Below, piece by piece: positions 55,973 to 62,277 of a stretch of 64,000 bases of DNA (positions are counted from its first letter, which is position 1; every line of letters begins with the position of its first letter). Position numbers and translations under genes: made by a program. The notes beneath the pieces are model-generated. The model was not told the DNA's origin. It made no database searches and was given only the letters and a program-made list of their open reading frames with translations. Source of the stretch: a virus; the IMG/VR virus record IMGVR_UViG_3300025832_000005, positions 1 through 64,000 of that record; one strand, written 5' to 3'.

Positions 55973-56001
55973 TTTATATACTAAACACAAGAGGATGTCA
56001 A
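55973..56001 (-). promoter_or_regulatory. Sigma70-type promoter for tmRNA
   Basis: TTGACA (56001-55996), 17-base spacer, TATAAA (55978-55973) on the minus strand. The start would fall near 55966, at the acceptor piece. Confidence 0.87.
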
Positions 56002-56045
56002 GCCTTATTATAGAAAAGACTAAATAGACTGGATAGAAAAAACAC

Positions 56046-56077
56046 ACTCAAATTTTTTTGAGCTAATTTTTTTTAGG
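56046..56077 (+). promoter_or_regulatory. Attenuator-like hairpin before the synthetase-like gene
   Basis: Plus-strand CTCAAATTTTTTTGAG folds into a short stem and is followed by CTAATTTTTTTT, a terminator-like layout 26 bases before ATG 56103. The stem is AT-rich and weak, so its activity is uncertain. Confidence 0.4.
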
Positions 56078-56102
56078 CTGAATTTCAGAAAAGGAAAAAA
56101 AG

Positions 56103-56945
56103 ATGACGCAACTCATAAACCCACAAAAATTTACAGACACAGTTGGCCTTTTAAGGTCATTTTTTTTGGACAAAGGCTTCTTAGAAGTACATACCCAAAA
56201 TAGACTAAGCATACTTGCCGCATGTGAAGATCCGTTCAATGTAGCAACATACAATTACGCAGACCAGGTTTGGCCATTACCGCAAACAGGCCAGATGTGG
56301 TTAGAACATGAATTATTAAGCAAGCCCGATAGTAAGGGCTTTTTTTGTGTGTCAACGTCCTATAGACAGGAACCAAACGCTATACCAGGCAGACACGACA
56401 TTATCTTCCCAATGTTTGAGTTTGAGATGCCGGGCGATGTAGATGATCTTAAAAAGATGGAAATTGAACTATGTGATTACTTGGGCTTTGACCCACTAAC
56501 AGAAAAAACATACAGCGACTGGCAAAAACACTTTGGTGTAAGTCAATCAACTGAAATGGACGCACAACACGAATTAGCAATGGATATGAACTTTGGTAGT
56601 TGTTTAATTACAGACTTCCCAGAACTAACATCACCTTTCTGGAACATGGCACGTAACGATGATGGCAATACTGCTAAGAAGATGGATGTTATCTTAGGTG
56701 GTATGGAAACTATTGGATCAGCAGAACGTAGTTGTGATGTTGATATGATGCGTGATACATTCCACAGTATTGTAGACGGAGACTATGCTGAGCTGCTGTT
56801 TAAATTGTTTGGTAAAGAACGTGTAGAAGCAGAACTAGAAGAGTTCCTCAAGTTTGACTTCTTCCAAAGAGTAGGTGGTGGCATTGGCATGACACGTATG
56901 ATTGCCGCACTGGATAAACTACAAAGTTTAGACAAAGCCGCCTAA
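56103..56945 (+). CDS. Class II aminoacyl-tRNA-synthetase-like protein
   Basis: A 280-residue protein with a class IIb synthetase core (Asp/Asn/Lys or AsnA type). Motif 1: FFLDKGFLEVHTQNRLS; motif 2: STSYRQEPNAIPGRHDIIFPMFEFEM with the fRxE Arg; the DVILGGMETIGSAER block like DLVLNGxEIGGGSxR; motif 3: GGGIGMTRMIA. No anticodon-binding OB domain is present, so it resembles truncated or AsnA/AspRS-like paralogues. It lies 8 bases before a long-variable-arm tRNA on the same strand, so both are probably one transcript. Which amino acid or molecule it activates cannot be read here. Confidence 0.82.
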   Translation: MTQLINPQKFTDTVGLLRSFFLDKGFLEVHTQNRLSILAACEDPFNVATYNYADQVWPLPQTGQMWLEHELLSKPDSKGFFCVSTSYRQEPNAIPGRHDIIFPMFEFEMPGDVDDLKKMEIELCDYLGFDPLTEKTYSDWQKHFGVSQSTEMDAQHELAMDMNFGSCLITDFPELTSPFWNMARNDDGNTAKKMDVILGGMETIGSAERSCDVDMMRDTFHSIVDGDYAELLFKLFGKERVEAELEEFLKFDFFQRVGGGIGMTRMIAALDKLQSLDKAA

Positions 56946-56952
56946 AAATTGA

Positions 56953-57052
56953 TCTGGGGTGGTGAAAGTGGTAGACACGCACGACTGTTTATCGTGTGGT
57001 AGATGTTCGCAAAATATTTATCGTGTAGGTTCGAATCCTACCCCCAGAGCCA
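56953..57052 (+). tRNA. tRNA with long variable arm, anticodon read as GUU
   Basis: A 100-base tRNA. Acceptor TCTGGGG/CCCCAGA with discriminator G and encoded CCA (57050-57052); D-arm 3-bp stem with GG in the loop; anticodon stem CACGA/TCGTG (56980-56996) with loop CTGTTTA, giving anticodon GTT (56987-56989), which is an asparagine anticodon; T-arm GTAGG TTCGAAT CCTAC. A 28-base variable arm (56997-57024) folds as a 7-bp stem. Class II arms belong to Leu, Ser or bacterial Tyr tRNAs, and the D-arm also looks Leu-like; base 37 is U where A is expected. The GUU plus long arm mix is unusual. Confidence 0.85.
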
Positions 57053-57053
57053 A

Positions 57054-57272
57054 TTACCACTTAGTGGCTAATGTCTTTTTAAGTTGTTTTTGACTTCTAA
57101 CTGCGCTTAGACAACTTAGTATTCTATTTTGTTTTCCATGTGGGAGTTGGTAATGGTTTTTTGATTTCCAAGTTTTTGCTTTTTCAGCTTCTTTACTAAA
57201 CTCAGTTAGTAATAAATCTTCCATAAATGTTAGTTCATCTTCAGTTAGCTCTGTTATTCTATTGGCTACCAT
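57054..57272 (-). CDS. Hypothetical protein, 72 aa
   Basis: Start ATG 57272 has GGGAG seven bases upstream and overlaps the preceding stop region. The 72-residue basic protein (MVANRITELTEDELTFMEDLL...) is helical with a Lys-rich end. It finishes two bases from the convergent tRNA gene. Function unknown. Confidence 0.6.
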   Translation of the reverse strand: MVANRITELTEDELTFMEDLLLTEFSKEAEKAKTWKSKNHYQLPHGKQNRILSCLSAVRSQKQLKKTLATKW

Positions 57273-57459
57273 ATTGCTGCTCCCACGCTTGGGTAAAGCC
57301 TTCTTCATGAAGGTAGTTCTCGTTGTTATTCCAAAGTCTTTGAAAATATGAATGATAAATTCTTTCAACTGTGGAGTCTGATTCGGACGAGTCAATAAGT
57401 TGACCTTTAATCATCCAGTTTAGTCTATTAGCTTCTTTACGCAATTCTGGTGAACACAT
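57259..57459 (-). CDS. Hypothetical protein, 66 aa
   Basis: A 66-residue protein (MCSPELRKEANRLNWMIKGQ..., FQRLWNNNENYLHEEGF) with AAGGAG six bases before ATG 57459. Helical and charged. It overlaps the next gene by 14 bases. Function unknown. Confidence 0.65.
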   Translation of the reverse strand: MCSPELRKEANRLNWMIKGQLIDSSESDSTVERIYHSYFQRLWNNNENYLHEEGFTQAWEQQYGSQ

Positions 57460-57517
57460 ATGTATCTCCTTGCCACATCGTATTTACACATTTGTGTTGA
57501 CGCTGGCGCTAACATAA

Positions 57518-58072
57518 TTACATATTTGGTATTTTTAAAATATTATTAGTCAATTGTGTGGCACTTAGTTCAATACTGCGTTCCCACTGATTACTTGGCA
57601 TTGTTTGCCACATTAACTGATCAGTATAGTCTATTGACATCCAAGTACCAATGCCATTTGTACGGCTGCCAAGTATTTCGCTTTCTAGTTGTCCTGCTCC
57701 CCATGAACTTCTACCAACAATTACTCTCCAGTATTCAGGAAATTGTCCAATGTTCATTACGTTGACAATACTCTTGTCTTTTGTGATGCTTAGTGTATCA
57801 TTAAGTTTTCTTGTACTAGGTAATTTTAAATCATTACTGTGTATAACAACAGCATTGTTTACGTCTACTGGACCACCAAAGTATAATGGTATGTCACGAG
57901 TAAGATTCATACCTTTGCGTAAACGTTGTGTTATTTTATCATCTAATTGTTTATTAACTATCCAACCAGACGCTCCATCGCCAGTGTGCTTATTCATAAG
58001 AACAACACTGCGATTAAATGTTCCAGTATTTACAGCTGGAATGCTGATTAAAAAATCACCTGATAAGTTCAT
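57518..58072 (-). CDS. UPF0301/AlgH-like protein
   Basis: A 184-residue protein of the UPF0301 (AlgH/YqgE) family: GDFLISIPAVNTGTFNRSVVLMNKHTGDGASGWIVNK, IPLYFGGPVD, and YWRVIVGRSSWGAGQLESEI match family blocks. Function is unclear; AlgH was linked to transcriptional control of alginate genes and may bind RNA or ATP-related ligands. Homologues appear in T4-like marine phages. Overlaps the 72-aa gene by 4 bases. Confidence 0.83.
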   Translation of the reverse strand: MNLSGDFLISIPAVNTGTFNRSVVLMNKHTGDGASGWIVNKQLDDKITQRLRKGMNLTRDIPLYFGGPVDVNNAVVIHSNDLKLPSTRKLNDTLSITKDKSIVNVMNIGQFPEYWRVIVGRSSWGAGQLESEILGSRTNGIGTWMSIDYTDQLMWQTMPSNQWERSIELSATQLTNNILKIPNM

Positions 58073-58287
58073 TTATATTCCATCTCAGTAATAATATCAG
58101 TACCTTCTTTATCATTCGCAATGCCCAATGCCATTGCTTGTATATCATCTATAATATTTTGACAAGCTGCTTTGTCATAATCTTTATATGATATTTCACT
58201 AAACTCATTACGAACTCGATGTAACAGAATAGCTTTGTCTTTCATTACTTCAAGTCTTCTTAGAAGATCCTCAATAGAATGTTGCAT
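58069..58287 (-). CDS. Hypothetical helical protein, 72 aa
   Basis: A 72-residue charged helical protein (MQHSIEDLLRRLEVMKDKAIL...). It follows the dual promoter at 58309-58338 and is coupled to the AlgH-like gene by ATGA. Function unknown. Confidence 0.63.
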   Translation of the reverse strand: MQHSIEDLLRRLEVMKDKAILLHRVRNEFSEISYKDYDKAACQNIIDDIQAMALGIANDKEGTDIITEMEYK

Positions 58288-58308
58288 ATAGCCTCCGTGT
58301 GTTAACTA

Positions 58309-58338
58309 TATTTATAGCACTGATAGTTAATTAGTCAA
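58309..58338 (-). promoter_or_regulatory. Overlapping early and late promoter
   Basis: TTGACT (58338-58333), 16-base spacer, TATAAA (58316-58311), where the -10 is also the start of the T4 late box TATAAATA (58316-58309). One site could serve both phases. Confidence 0.75.
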
Positions 58339-58342
58339 GAAA

Positions 58343-58362
58343 AAAGCACCTTGTGGTGCTTT
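58343..58362 (-). terminator. Intrinsic terminator
   Basis: AAAGCACC and GGTGCTTT pair around a four-base loop, then TTTTTC on the minus strand, directly before the promoter at 58338. Confidence 0.85.
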
Positions 58363-58380
58363 ACTCTGTTGTACTGCGGC

Positions 58381-58443
58381 TTACTTACCGCCTTTTTTCT
58401 TCTCGCCTTTTGGCTTTGTGTATGTGTGATCTGGATCTAACAT
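58381..58443 (-). CDS. Possible 20-aa basic peptide
   Basis: A frame MLDPDHTYTKPKGEKKKGGK following the 44-aa gene in a TAATG overlap. Strongly basic. No ribosome site of its own; support is limited to position and composition. Confidence 0.35.
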   Translation of the reverse strand: MLDPDHTYTKPKGEKKKGGK

Positions 58444-58577
58444 TAACTTGTTTTATACATGTTATGTTTAAACTCTGAGATTTCATTGGCTTTATCATTC
58501 ATACCCATGTCTCGTAGTTGCTTGATACTCATACAGTAACTTCTGTATTCCATTAGTTTCATAAATCTTGTAAACAT
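58443..58577 (-). CDS. Small DUF1127-like protein, 44 aa
   Basis: A 44-residue protein (MFTRFMKLMEYRSYCMSIKQ...) whose SIKQLRDMGMNDKANEI stretch recalls the DUF1127 signature (LxxLxDxxLxDIGI). GAGG precedes ATG 58577. A longer DUF1127 protein lies at 59233. Function unknown. Confidence 0.55.
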   Translation of the reverse strand: MFTRFMKLMEYRSYCMSIKQLRDMGMNDKANEISEFKHNMYKTS

Positions 58578-58593
58578 ATTATATTCCTCTTTG

Positions 58594-58815
58594 TTACATC
58601 TTTTTGCAGTCGAAGTAAGACTTTTCTAATTGTACTGGCACACCGCCTTTTGCGATACATACTTCTTTCCAGTTTGGTTCGTTAAATTTTTGAATAACAG
58701 CATAGAAACCAAAAGCTATACATATTACCATAAGTGAAGTCATAATTACAAACATATAGAAACCTAACTTCTGCACTACCTGTGCTGATATTTCAATGTG
58801 CTGATCACCTACCAT
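58594..58815 (-). CDS. Small membrane protein, 73 aa
   Basis: A 73-residue protein with one hydrophobic helix (LGFYMFVIMTSLMVICIAFGFYAVI, about 17-41) and a C-terminal tail with two Cys (KEVCIAKGGVPVQLEKSYFDC). It overlaps the AtpE-like gene by one base (TAATG-like), so the two are probably made together. Could be an assembly partner; unknown. Confidence 0.62.
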   Translation of the reverse strand: MVGDQHIEISAQVVQKLGFYMFVIMTSLMVICIAFGFYAVIQKFNEPNWKEVCIAKGGVPVQLEKSYFDCKKM

Positions 58816-59036
58816 TAGACAGCAAACATTAATAGCAGTGCTACTAAGAATGCAAATATTCCTAATGCTTCCGCAAATGCTACACCAACAAACATTGTGC
58901 CTGTGTCACTTTTCTTAGGCATTACTTTAAGTACACTACCTACAATCATTCCAACACCAATGGCTGCTCCGCCCATTCCAATTGTTGCTAACCCTGCGCC
59001 AATCATTGCGCCAAACGTTGCTATATCACCAGTCAT
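58815..59036 (-). CDS. atpE: ATP synthase subunit c-like proteolipid
   Basis: A 73-residue double-helix proteolipid matching F-type subunit c: helix 1 [29 protein letters not shown] with the GxGxGxG-type packing motif, polar loop VMPKKSDTG, helix 2 [26 protein letters not shown] with the proton-carrying Glu in FAEALGIF. It reads like alphaproteobacterial AtpE. The loop lacks the usual Arg-Gln-Pro and has MPKK instead. Such a subunit could enter the host rotor ring or form a pore. Phage-encoded AtpE is not a standard auxiliary gene. Confidence 0.9.
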   Translation of the reverse strand: MTGDIATFGAMIGAGLATIGMGGAAIGVGMIVGSVLKVMPKKSDTGTMFVGVAFAEALGIFAFLVALLLMFAV

Positions 59037-59233
59037 TAATTATTCTCCGTCATTAATCTTCTTGCTTCTTCTACATACCCTTGACGGTATAATTCACTTG
59101 CTGCTCTTGCTCTTCCAGCTGACTCACCAAATGCCCATAAAAACATTCCAGTTGCTACAATTGCTTTTGAAAGAATGGCACATGTTTTACATGTAATTCC
59201 CCATGTGTTTGATTTCATTGTTGCTACAGTCAT
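59036..59233 (-). CDS. Small alphaproteobacterial-type protein, 65 aa
   Basis: A 65-residue protein: hydrophobic middle ([22 protein letters not shown]) and a C-terminal [22 protein letters not shown] helix that recalls small conserved alphaproteobacterial proteins often encoded with DUF1127. Adjacent to both AtpE-like and DUF1127 genes. Function unknown. Confidence 0.62.
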   Translation of the reverse strand: MTVATMKSNTWGITCKTCAILSKAIVATGMFLWAFGESAGRARAASELYRQGYVEEARRLMTENN

Positions 59234-59490
59234 TATATAGATCCTCTCAAGTTTTCGTTAACTTCGATACCACGTTTGATTGTTCTATCACCACGTGCAA
59301 TGTTTCTAATGTCGCCACGGCAAATGCCGATGTCGTTTAGTTCATAGTCGTTTAACTTGCTAAGTTCTTTATAAGTTTGTTTGTATGATGCTTTACGTTC
59401 TGCACGTAGTTTCATTGCTCTACGTAAGTCATTGAATCCTTCGATTGCATCTTGAATCCAACTTGACGCTTCTATTACATAATGTGCCAT
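59233..59490 (-). CDS. DUF1127 family protein, 85 aa
   Basis: An 85-residue protein whose residues 40-70 (YKQTYKELSKLNDYELNDIGICRGDIRNIA) are the DUF1127/YjiS signature. In alphaproteobacteria such small Arg-rich proteins affect RNA turnover and phosphate or carbon metabolism. The start overlaps the 59-aa gene stop by one base. Phage copies could mimic host regulators; inference only. Confidence 0.83.
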   Translation of the reverse strand: MAHYVIEASSWIQDAIEGFNDLRRAMKLRAERKASYKQTYKELSKLNDYELNDIGICRGDIRNIARGDRTIKRGIEVNENLRGSI

Positions 59491-59669
59491 TAGAGATGTA
59501 CTCCCATGTTAGGTGCTGAACCTGAATGATCTAGCATATATTGATAAGCAAACTGCCAATCTTTTCCGTATTCTGTTTTTGCGTATGTAAGCATCTCTTT
59601 TTCGAACTTCCGTGTTGGAAGTGGATTTCCAAGTAAACTTACAAGACCGTTGAATGTGTCGTTAAACAT
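59490..59669 (-). CDS. Hypothetical protein, 59 aa
   Basis: A 59-residue protein read from the sequence (MFNDTFNGLVSLLGNPLPTR..., KTEYGKDWQFAYQYMLDHSG). GGAAAAACAAA precedes ATG 59669. It ends one base into the DUF1127 start. Function unknown. Confidence 0.63.
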   Translation of the reverse strand: MFNDTFNGLVSLLGNPLPTRKFEKEMLTYAKTEYGKDWQFAYQYMLDHSGSAPNMGVHL

Positions 59670-59743
59670 TTTGTTTTTCCTTGATTAAGTTTTAAAATGC
59701 TTGAGGAAAGCAATACCCCCCGTCTTTTCAGGGTGTCATTTCA

Positions 59744-59779
59744 TAAAAAAAGTGTAAACACTATTTTGTGTTCACACTT
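59744..59779 (-). terminator. Strong intrinsic terminator after GMP reductase
   Basis: AAGTGTGAACAC and GTGTTTACACTT form a 12-bp stem with one G-T pair, then seven T on the minus strand. The string TTAAATATAAG at its upstream side is a late-promoter variant. The rest of the gap 59670-59867 shows only short inverted repeats (TGCGTTTAACGCA near 59834). Confidence 0.88.
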
Positions 59780-59867
59780 ATATTTAACATGGATTTCAGT
59801 GATTTACTACTGCATTTTGCGTAGACTCGATATGCGTTTAACGCAACTGTGCGTTATTGCGCAGCTA

Positions 59868-61016
59868 CTATAACTTGGTGGTAGTAGACTCATACGTTTT
59901 ATTAAACTGGTTGTTTACACGAATAAATGTTGTACATTTACTCAGTTGCTTTAGTGTATTGGCACCAACGTATGTACATGTACTGCGAACGCCGCCCAGA
60001 ATGTTTTGCACAGTTCTAGCAATTTCACCACGATAAGGCACAAGCACTTCACGTCCTTCACTTGAACGATACTCTTTAAGTCCGCCAAAGTGTTTAGTGT
60101 TTGCCGCATCACTGCTCATTCCGTAGAACTTTATGAATTGTTTTTCTTCTACTTTATGTACACAATTGGCCAAATGCTCGCCAACTTGATATTCTAGTTC
60201 ACTAGTTTCATAGTATCGGGTAATTACGTCACCACCACCTTCATCGTGTCCAGCAAGCATACCGCCTAGCATTACAAAGTCGGCCCCGCCCGCAAAAGCC
60301 TTAGCAATATCGCCAGGACAGGTACACCCACCGTCAGCAATAATATGACCACCAAGGCCATGAGCGGCATCAGCGCACTCAATAACGGCACTGAGCTGTG
60401 GATATCCCACACCAGTTTGAATACGAGTGGTACATACACTACCTGGTCCAATACCAACTTTAACTATGTCTGCTCCATTTAGTATTAACTCTTGCGTTTG
60501 ATCTGCCGTAACCACATTACCAGCAATAATTACTACTTTAGGAAAGCGGAATTTAAATTCTCCCACAAACTCCACAAAACGTTGACTGTATCCGTTTGCC
60601 ACATCAATACAAACGTATTTTAAATTTTCTTTACATACTGTATAAACTTTTTCAAATTTGTTTAAGTCACGATCCTGAATACCAATACTCATAGCAACAT
60701 AGTCACTACGCTCAGGTAAATCAGATGTAAAGTATTTGATTAAATCTTGTTCACTATATGTTTTAACTAGACATGTAAAGATGTTGCCTTCAGCAAGTTT
60801 GTCTGCCATTTCAAATGTACCAACACCATCCATGTTGCTTGCCATAATTGGAACACCTTTCCAATCATATTCTCCAGACATAATGTCTTGTTTGTTATAA
60901 TTACGGAATGTAAATTCACGTTCTAAGTTTACTTCTTTGCGTGAGCCTAATGTGCTACGCTTTGGACGAATCAAGACATCGCTGTAGTCCAACAGTACTT
61001 CATTTTCAATTCTCAT
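59868..61016 (-). CDS. guaC: GMP reductase (IMPDH/GMPR family)
   Basis: A 382-residue enzyme of the IMPDH/GMPR family without CBS domains, as in GMP reductases. Motifs: [44 protein letters not shown], the catalytic loop [21 protein letters not shown] with active Cys, [16 protein letters not shown], and [13 protein letters not shown] near the C-terminus. GMPR turns GMP into IMP with NADPH, rebalancing purines. Slightly longer than E. coli GuaC at the C-terminus. Fits the purine salvage set. Confidence 0.92.
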   Translation of the reverse strand: MRIENEVLLDYSDVLIRPKRSTLGSRKEVNLEREFTFRNYNKQDIMSGEYDWKGVPIMASNMDGVGTFEMADKLAEGNIFTCLVKTYSEQDLIKYFTSDLPERSDYVAMSIGIQDRDLNKFEKVYTVCKENLKYVCIDVANGYSQRFVEFVGEFKFRFPKVVIIAGNVVTADQTQELILNGADIVKVGIGPGSVCTTRIQTGVGYPQLSAVIECADAAHGLGGHIIADGGCTCPGDIAKAFAGGADFVMLGGMLAGHDEGGGDVITRYYETSELEYQVGEHLANCVHKVEEKQFIKFYGMSSDAANTKHFGGLKEYRSSEGREVLVPYRGEIARTVQNILGGVRSTCTYVGANTLKQLSKCTTFIRVNNQFNKTYESTTTKL

Positions 61017-61017
61017 A

Positions 61018-61317
61018 TTATTCTTCCTCTACTTTAAGAGTTAATGGAAACCCAGCACTACGACTAATAGTTGTAGCTTCATGTGATTTCTGTTCAGCAA
61101 CTTCATAATTAAAAATACCCGCAATACCTGAACCTGTATTGTGTACTGCTAGTGTAATTTGATGAGCTTCAGATTCTGATTTATTAAAAATACCAATAAG
61201 AATTTCTATAACAAAATCCATTGGAGTTAGATCATCATTTAGTAAAATAACTTTGTATTTTTTTGGATGTGCGAAAATCCATGATGTGTCGATCTTAGAT
61301 GCTAGTTCTGTACTCAT
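61018..61317 (-). CDS. clpS: ClpS adaptor
   Basis: A 99-residue Clp[21 protein letters not shown] (N-degron pocket Asn-Asp-Asp), [19 protein letters not shown] and [11 protein letters not shown] follow the family pattern, with a short flexible N-terminus. ClpS brings N-end-rule substrates to ClpA and blocks others, including SsrA-tagged ones in E. coli. With ClpA (8993) and ClpP (36646) the phage codes the full ClpAPS machine. One base separates it from guaC. Confidence 0.95.
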   Translation of the reverse strand: MSTELASKIDTSWIFAHPKKYKVILLNDDLTPMDFVIEILIGIFNKSESEAHQITLAVHNTGSGIAGIFNYEVAEQKSHEATTISRSAGFPLTLKVEEE

Positions 61318-61338
61318 TGCTTTACCTAATTGTTATGT

Positions 61339-61358
61339 GGGGCGGCGTTAACCGCCCC
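61339..61358 (-). terminator. Hairpin between hsp20 and clpS
   Basis: GGGGCGG and CCGCCCC pair around a short loop; no T-run follows on the minus strand, so it may be a weak terminator or RNA processing site. Confidence 0.5.
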
Positions 61359-61371
61359 TAGTGTTATAGTT

Positions 61372-61806
61372 TTATACTGCTGAAATTTCTATTTTTCTGG
61401 GTTTCTTTTCTTCTGGAATGATACGTTCAAGCTCTACATATAGCATGCCGTTCTCCATCCTCGCACCCTGTACCACTACATCATCAGCGAGTGTAAAACT
61501 GCGCTTAAATTTACGTTGCGCAATTCCACGATGTACCCAGCGTACTGATTCATTTGGTTCAACTTCAACCGGGTCATGTGTAATAGTTAATTCACCATCT
61601 GCGACTTCAATATCTATATCATCCATACGTACACCAGCTAATGCCATCTCAATTTGGAAACGGTTTTTCTCTTGTACAATATTGTATGGTGGGTACCCAG
61701 CATTTTGTGGATGTTCAGTGTACTTAAACATGTCGTTAAACATTCGTTCTAAGCCAACACTGTGAGGGGTAAGTTTATTCAAGTCAATCGTTGTTAATCT
61801 ATTCAT
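61372..61806 (-). CDS. hsp20: Small heat-shock protein (Hsp20/IbpA family)
   Basis: A 144-residue Hsp20. The alpha-crystallin domain (about 35-130) contains RFQIEMALAGVRMDDIDIEVADGELTI, VRWVHRGIAQRKFKRSFTLADDV and RMENGMLYVELERIIPEEKKPRKI, with the I-x-I-type tail EISAV. It holds unfolded proteins for DnaK or ClpB. Marine T4-like phages often carry Hsp20. Its leader is long (see 61807-62028). Confidence 0.94.
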   Translation of the reverse strand: MNRLTTIDLNKLTPHSVGLERMFNDMFKYTEHPQNAGYPPYNIVQEKNRFQIEMALAGVRMDDIDIEVADGELTITHDPVEVEPNESVRWVHRGIAQRKFKRSFTLADDVVVQGARMENGMLYVELERIIPEEKKPRKIEISAV

Positions 61807-62028
61807 CTTATATCTCCTTTATTAAGCAAGATGTATTTTGTGGACCCATAATTGGCATCCACAGTTATTTATGTGTCGGTAGGCTAACTATCGCCCACCA
61901 CGTGCTTATTTCGTAGCAACCCGTAGTTCTGTATATGTATTTCTTATCTTGCTCACTTGACGACTAGCGCATTGAGTGGCATTTCTTATCGTAATACTAA
62001 TATAGTACATACGGTACTGATTGTCAAG
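61807..62028 (-). promoter_or_regulatory. Long hsp20 leader with promoters and stem-loops
   Basis: The 222-base interval holds an early promoter (TTGACA 62027-62022, TATATT 62004-61999), a late-like ATAAATA (61866-61872) and inverted repeats: GGTAGGC/GCCCACC near 61880-61900, TGTGGA/TCCACA near 61842-61864, and AGCAAGAT/ATCTTGCT at both ends. The pairings could expose or hide the ribosome site AGGAG before ATG 61806. No gene fits. Confidence 0.5.
61999..62027 (-). promoter_or_regulatory. Sigma70-type early promoter
   Basis: TTGACA (62027-62022), spacer ATCAGTACCGTATGTAC, TATATT (62004-61999), located immediately downstream of the bS21 gene. Confidence 0.83.
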
Positions 62029-62277
62029 CTATCTATTGGAGTTTTTTTGTTGTTCTTTTAGCCAGCGTTTACGTGCCGCTGCTTTAGCCTTTTTACGCTT
62101 TAGACTTGGCTTCTCAAAATATTCACGGTCACGAAGCTCTTTAAGCAAGCCTTCATTGTTTACCATTTTCTTTAGTTTACGTAGCGCACGAGCTATGTCG
62201 TTATTGTGTACGTCTACTTGTAGTCCTCTATTTTCTTTTTGTTCTCGTCTTCTTGGTTTTCTATTATCTCTATCCAT
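62029..62277 (-). CDS. rpsU: Ribosomal protein bS21-like
   Basis: An 82-residue bS21 homologue: VDVHNNDIARALRKLKKMV, EGLLKELRDREYFEKPSLKRKKAKAAARKRW match the family, with an extended basic start (MDRDNRKPRRREQKE). bS21 sits at the 30S platform near the anti-Shine-Dalgarno region; viral copies are thought to enter host ribosomes. It overlaps the IF-3 gene by 8 bases, so the two are made together. I recall bS21 in a cultivated pelagiphage. Confidence 0.95.
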   Translation of the reverse strand: MDRDNRKPRRREQKENRGLQVDVHNNDIARALRKLKKMVNNEGLLKELRDREYFEKPSLKRKKAKAAARKRWLKEQQKNSNR

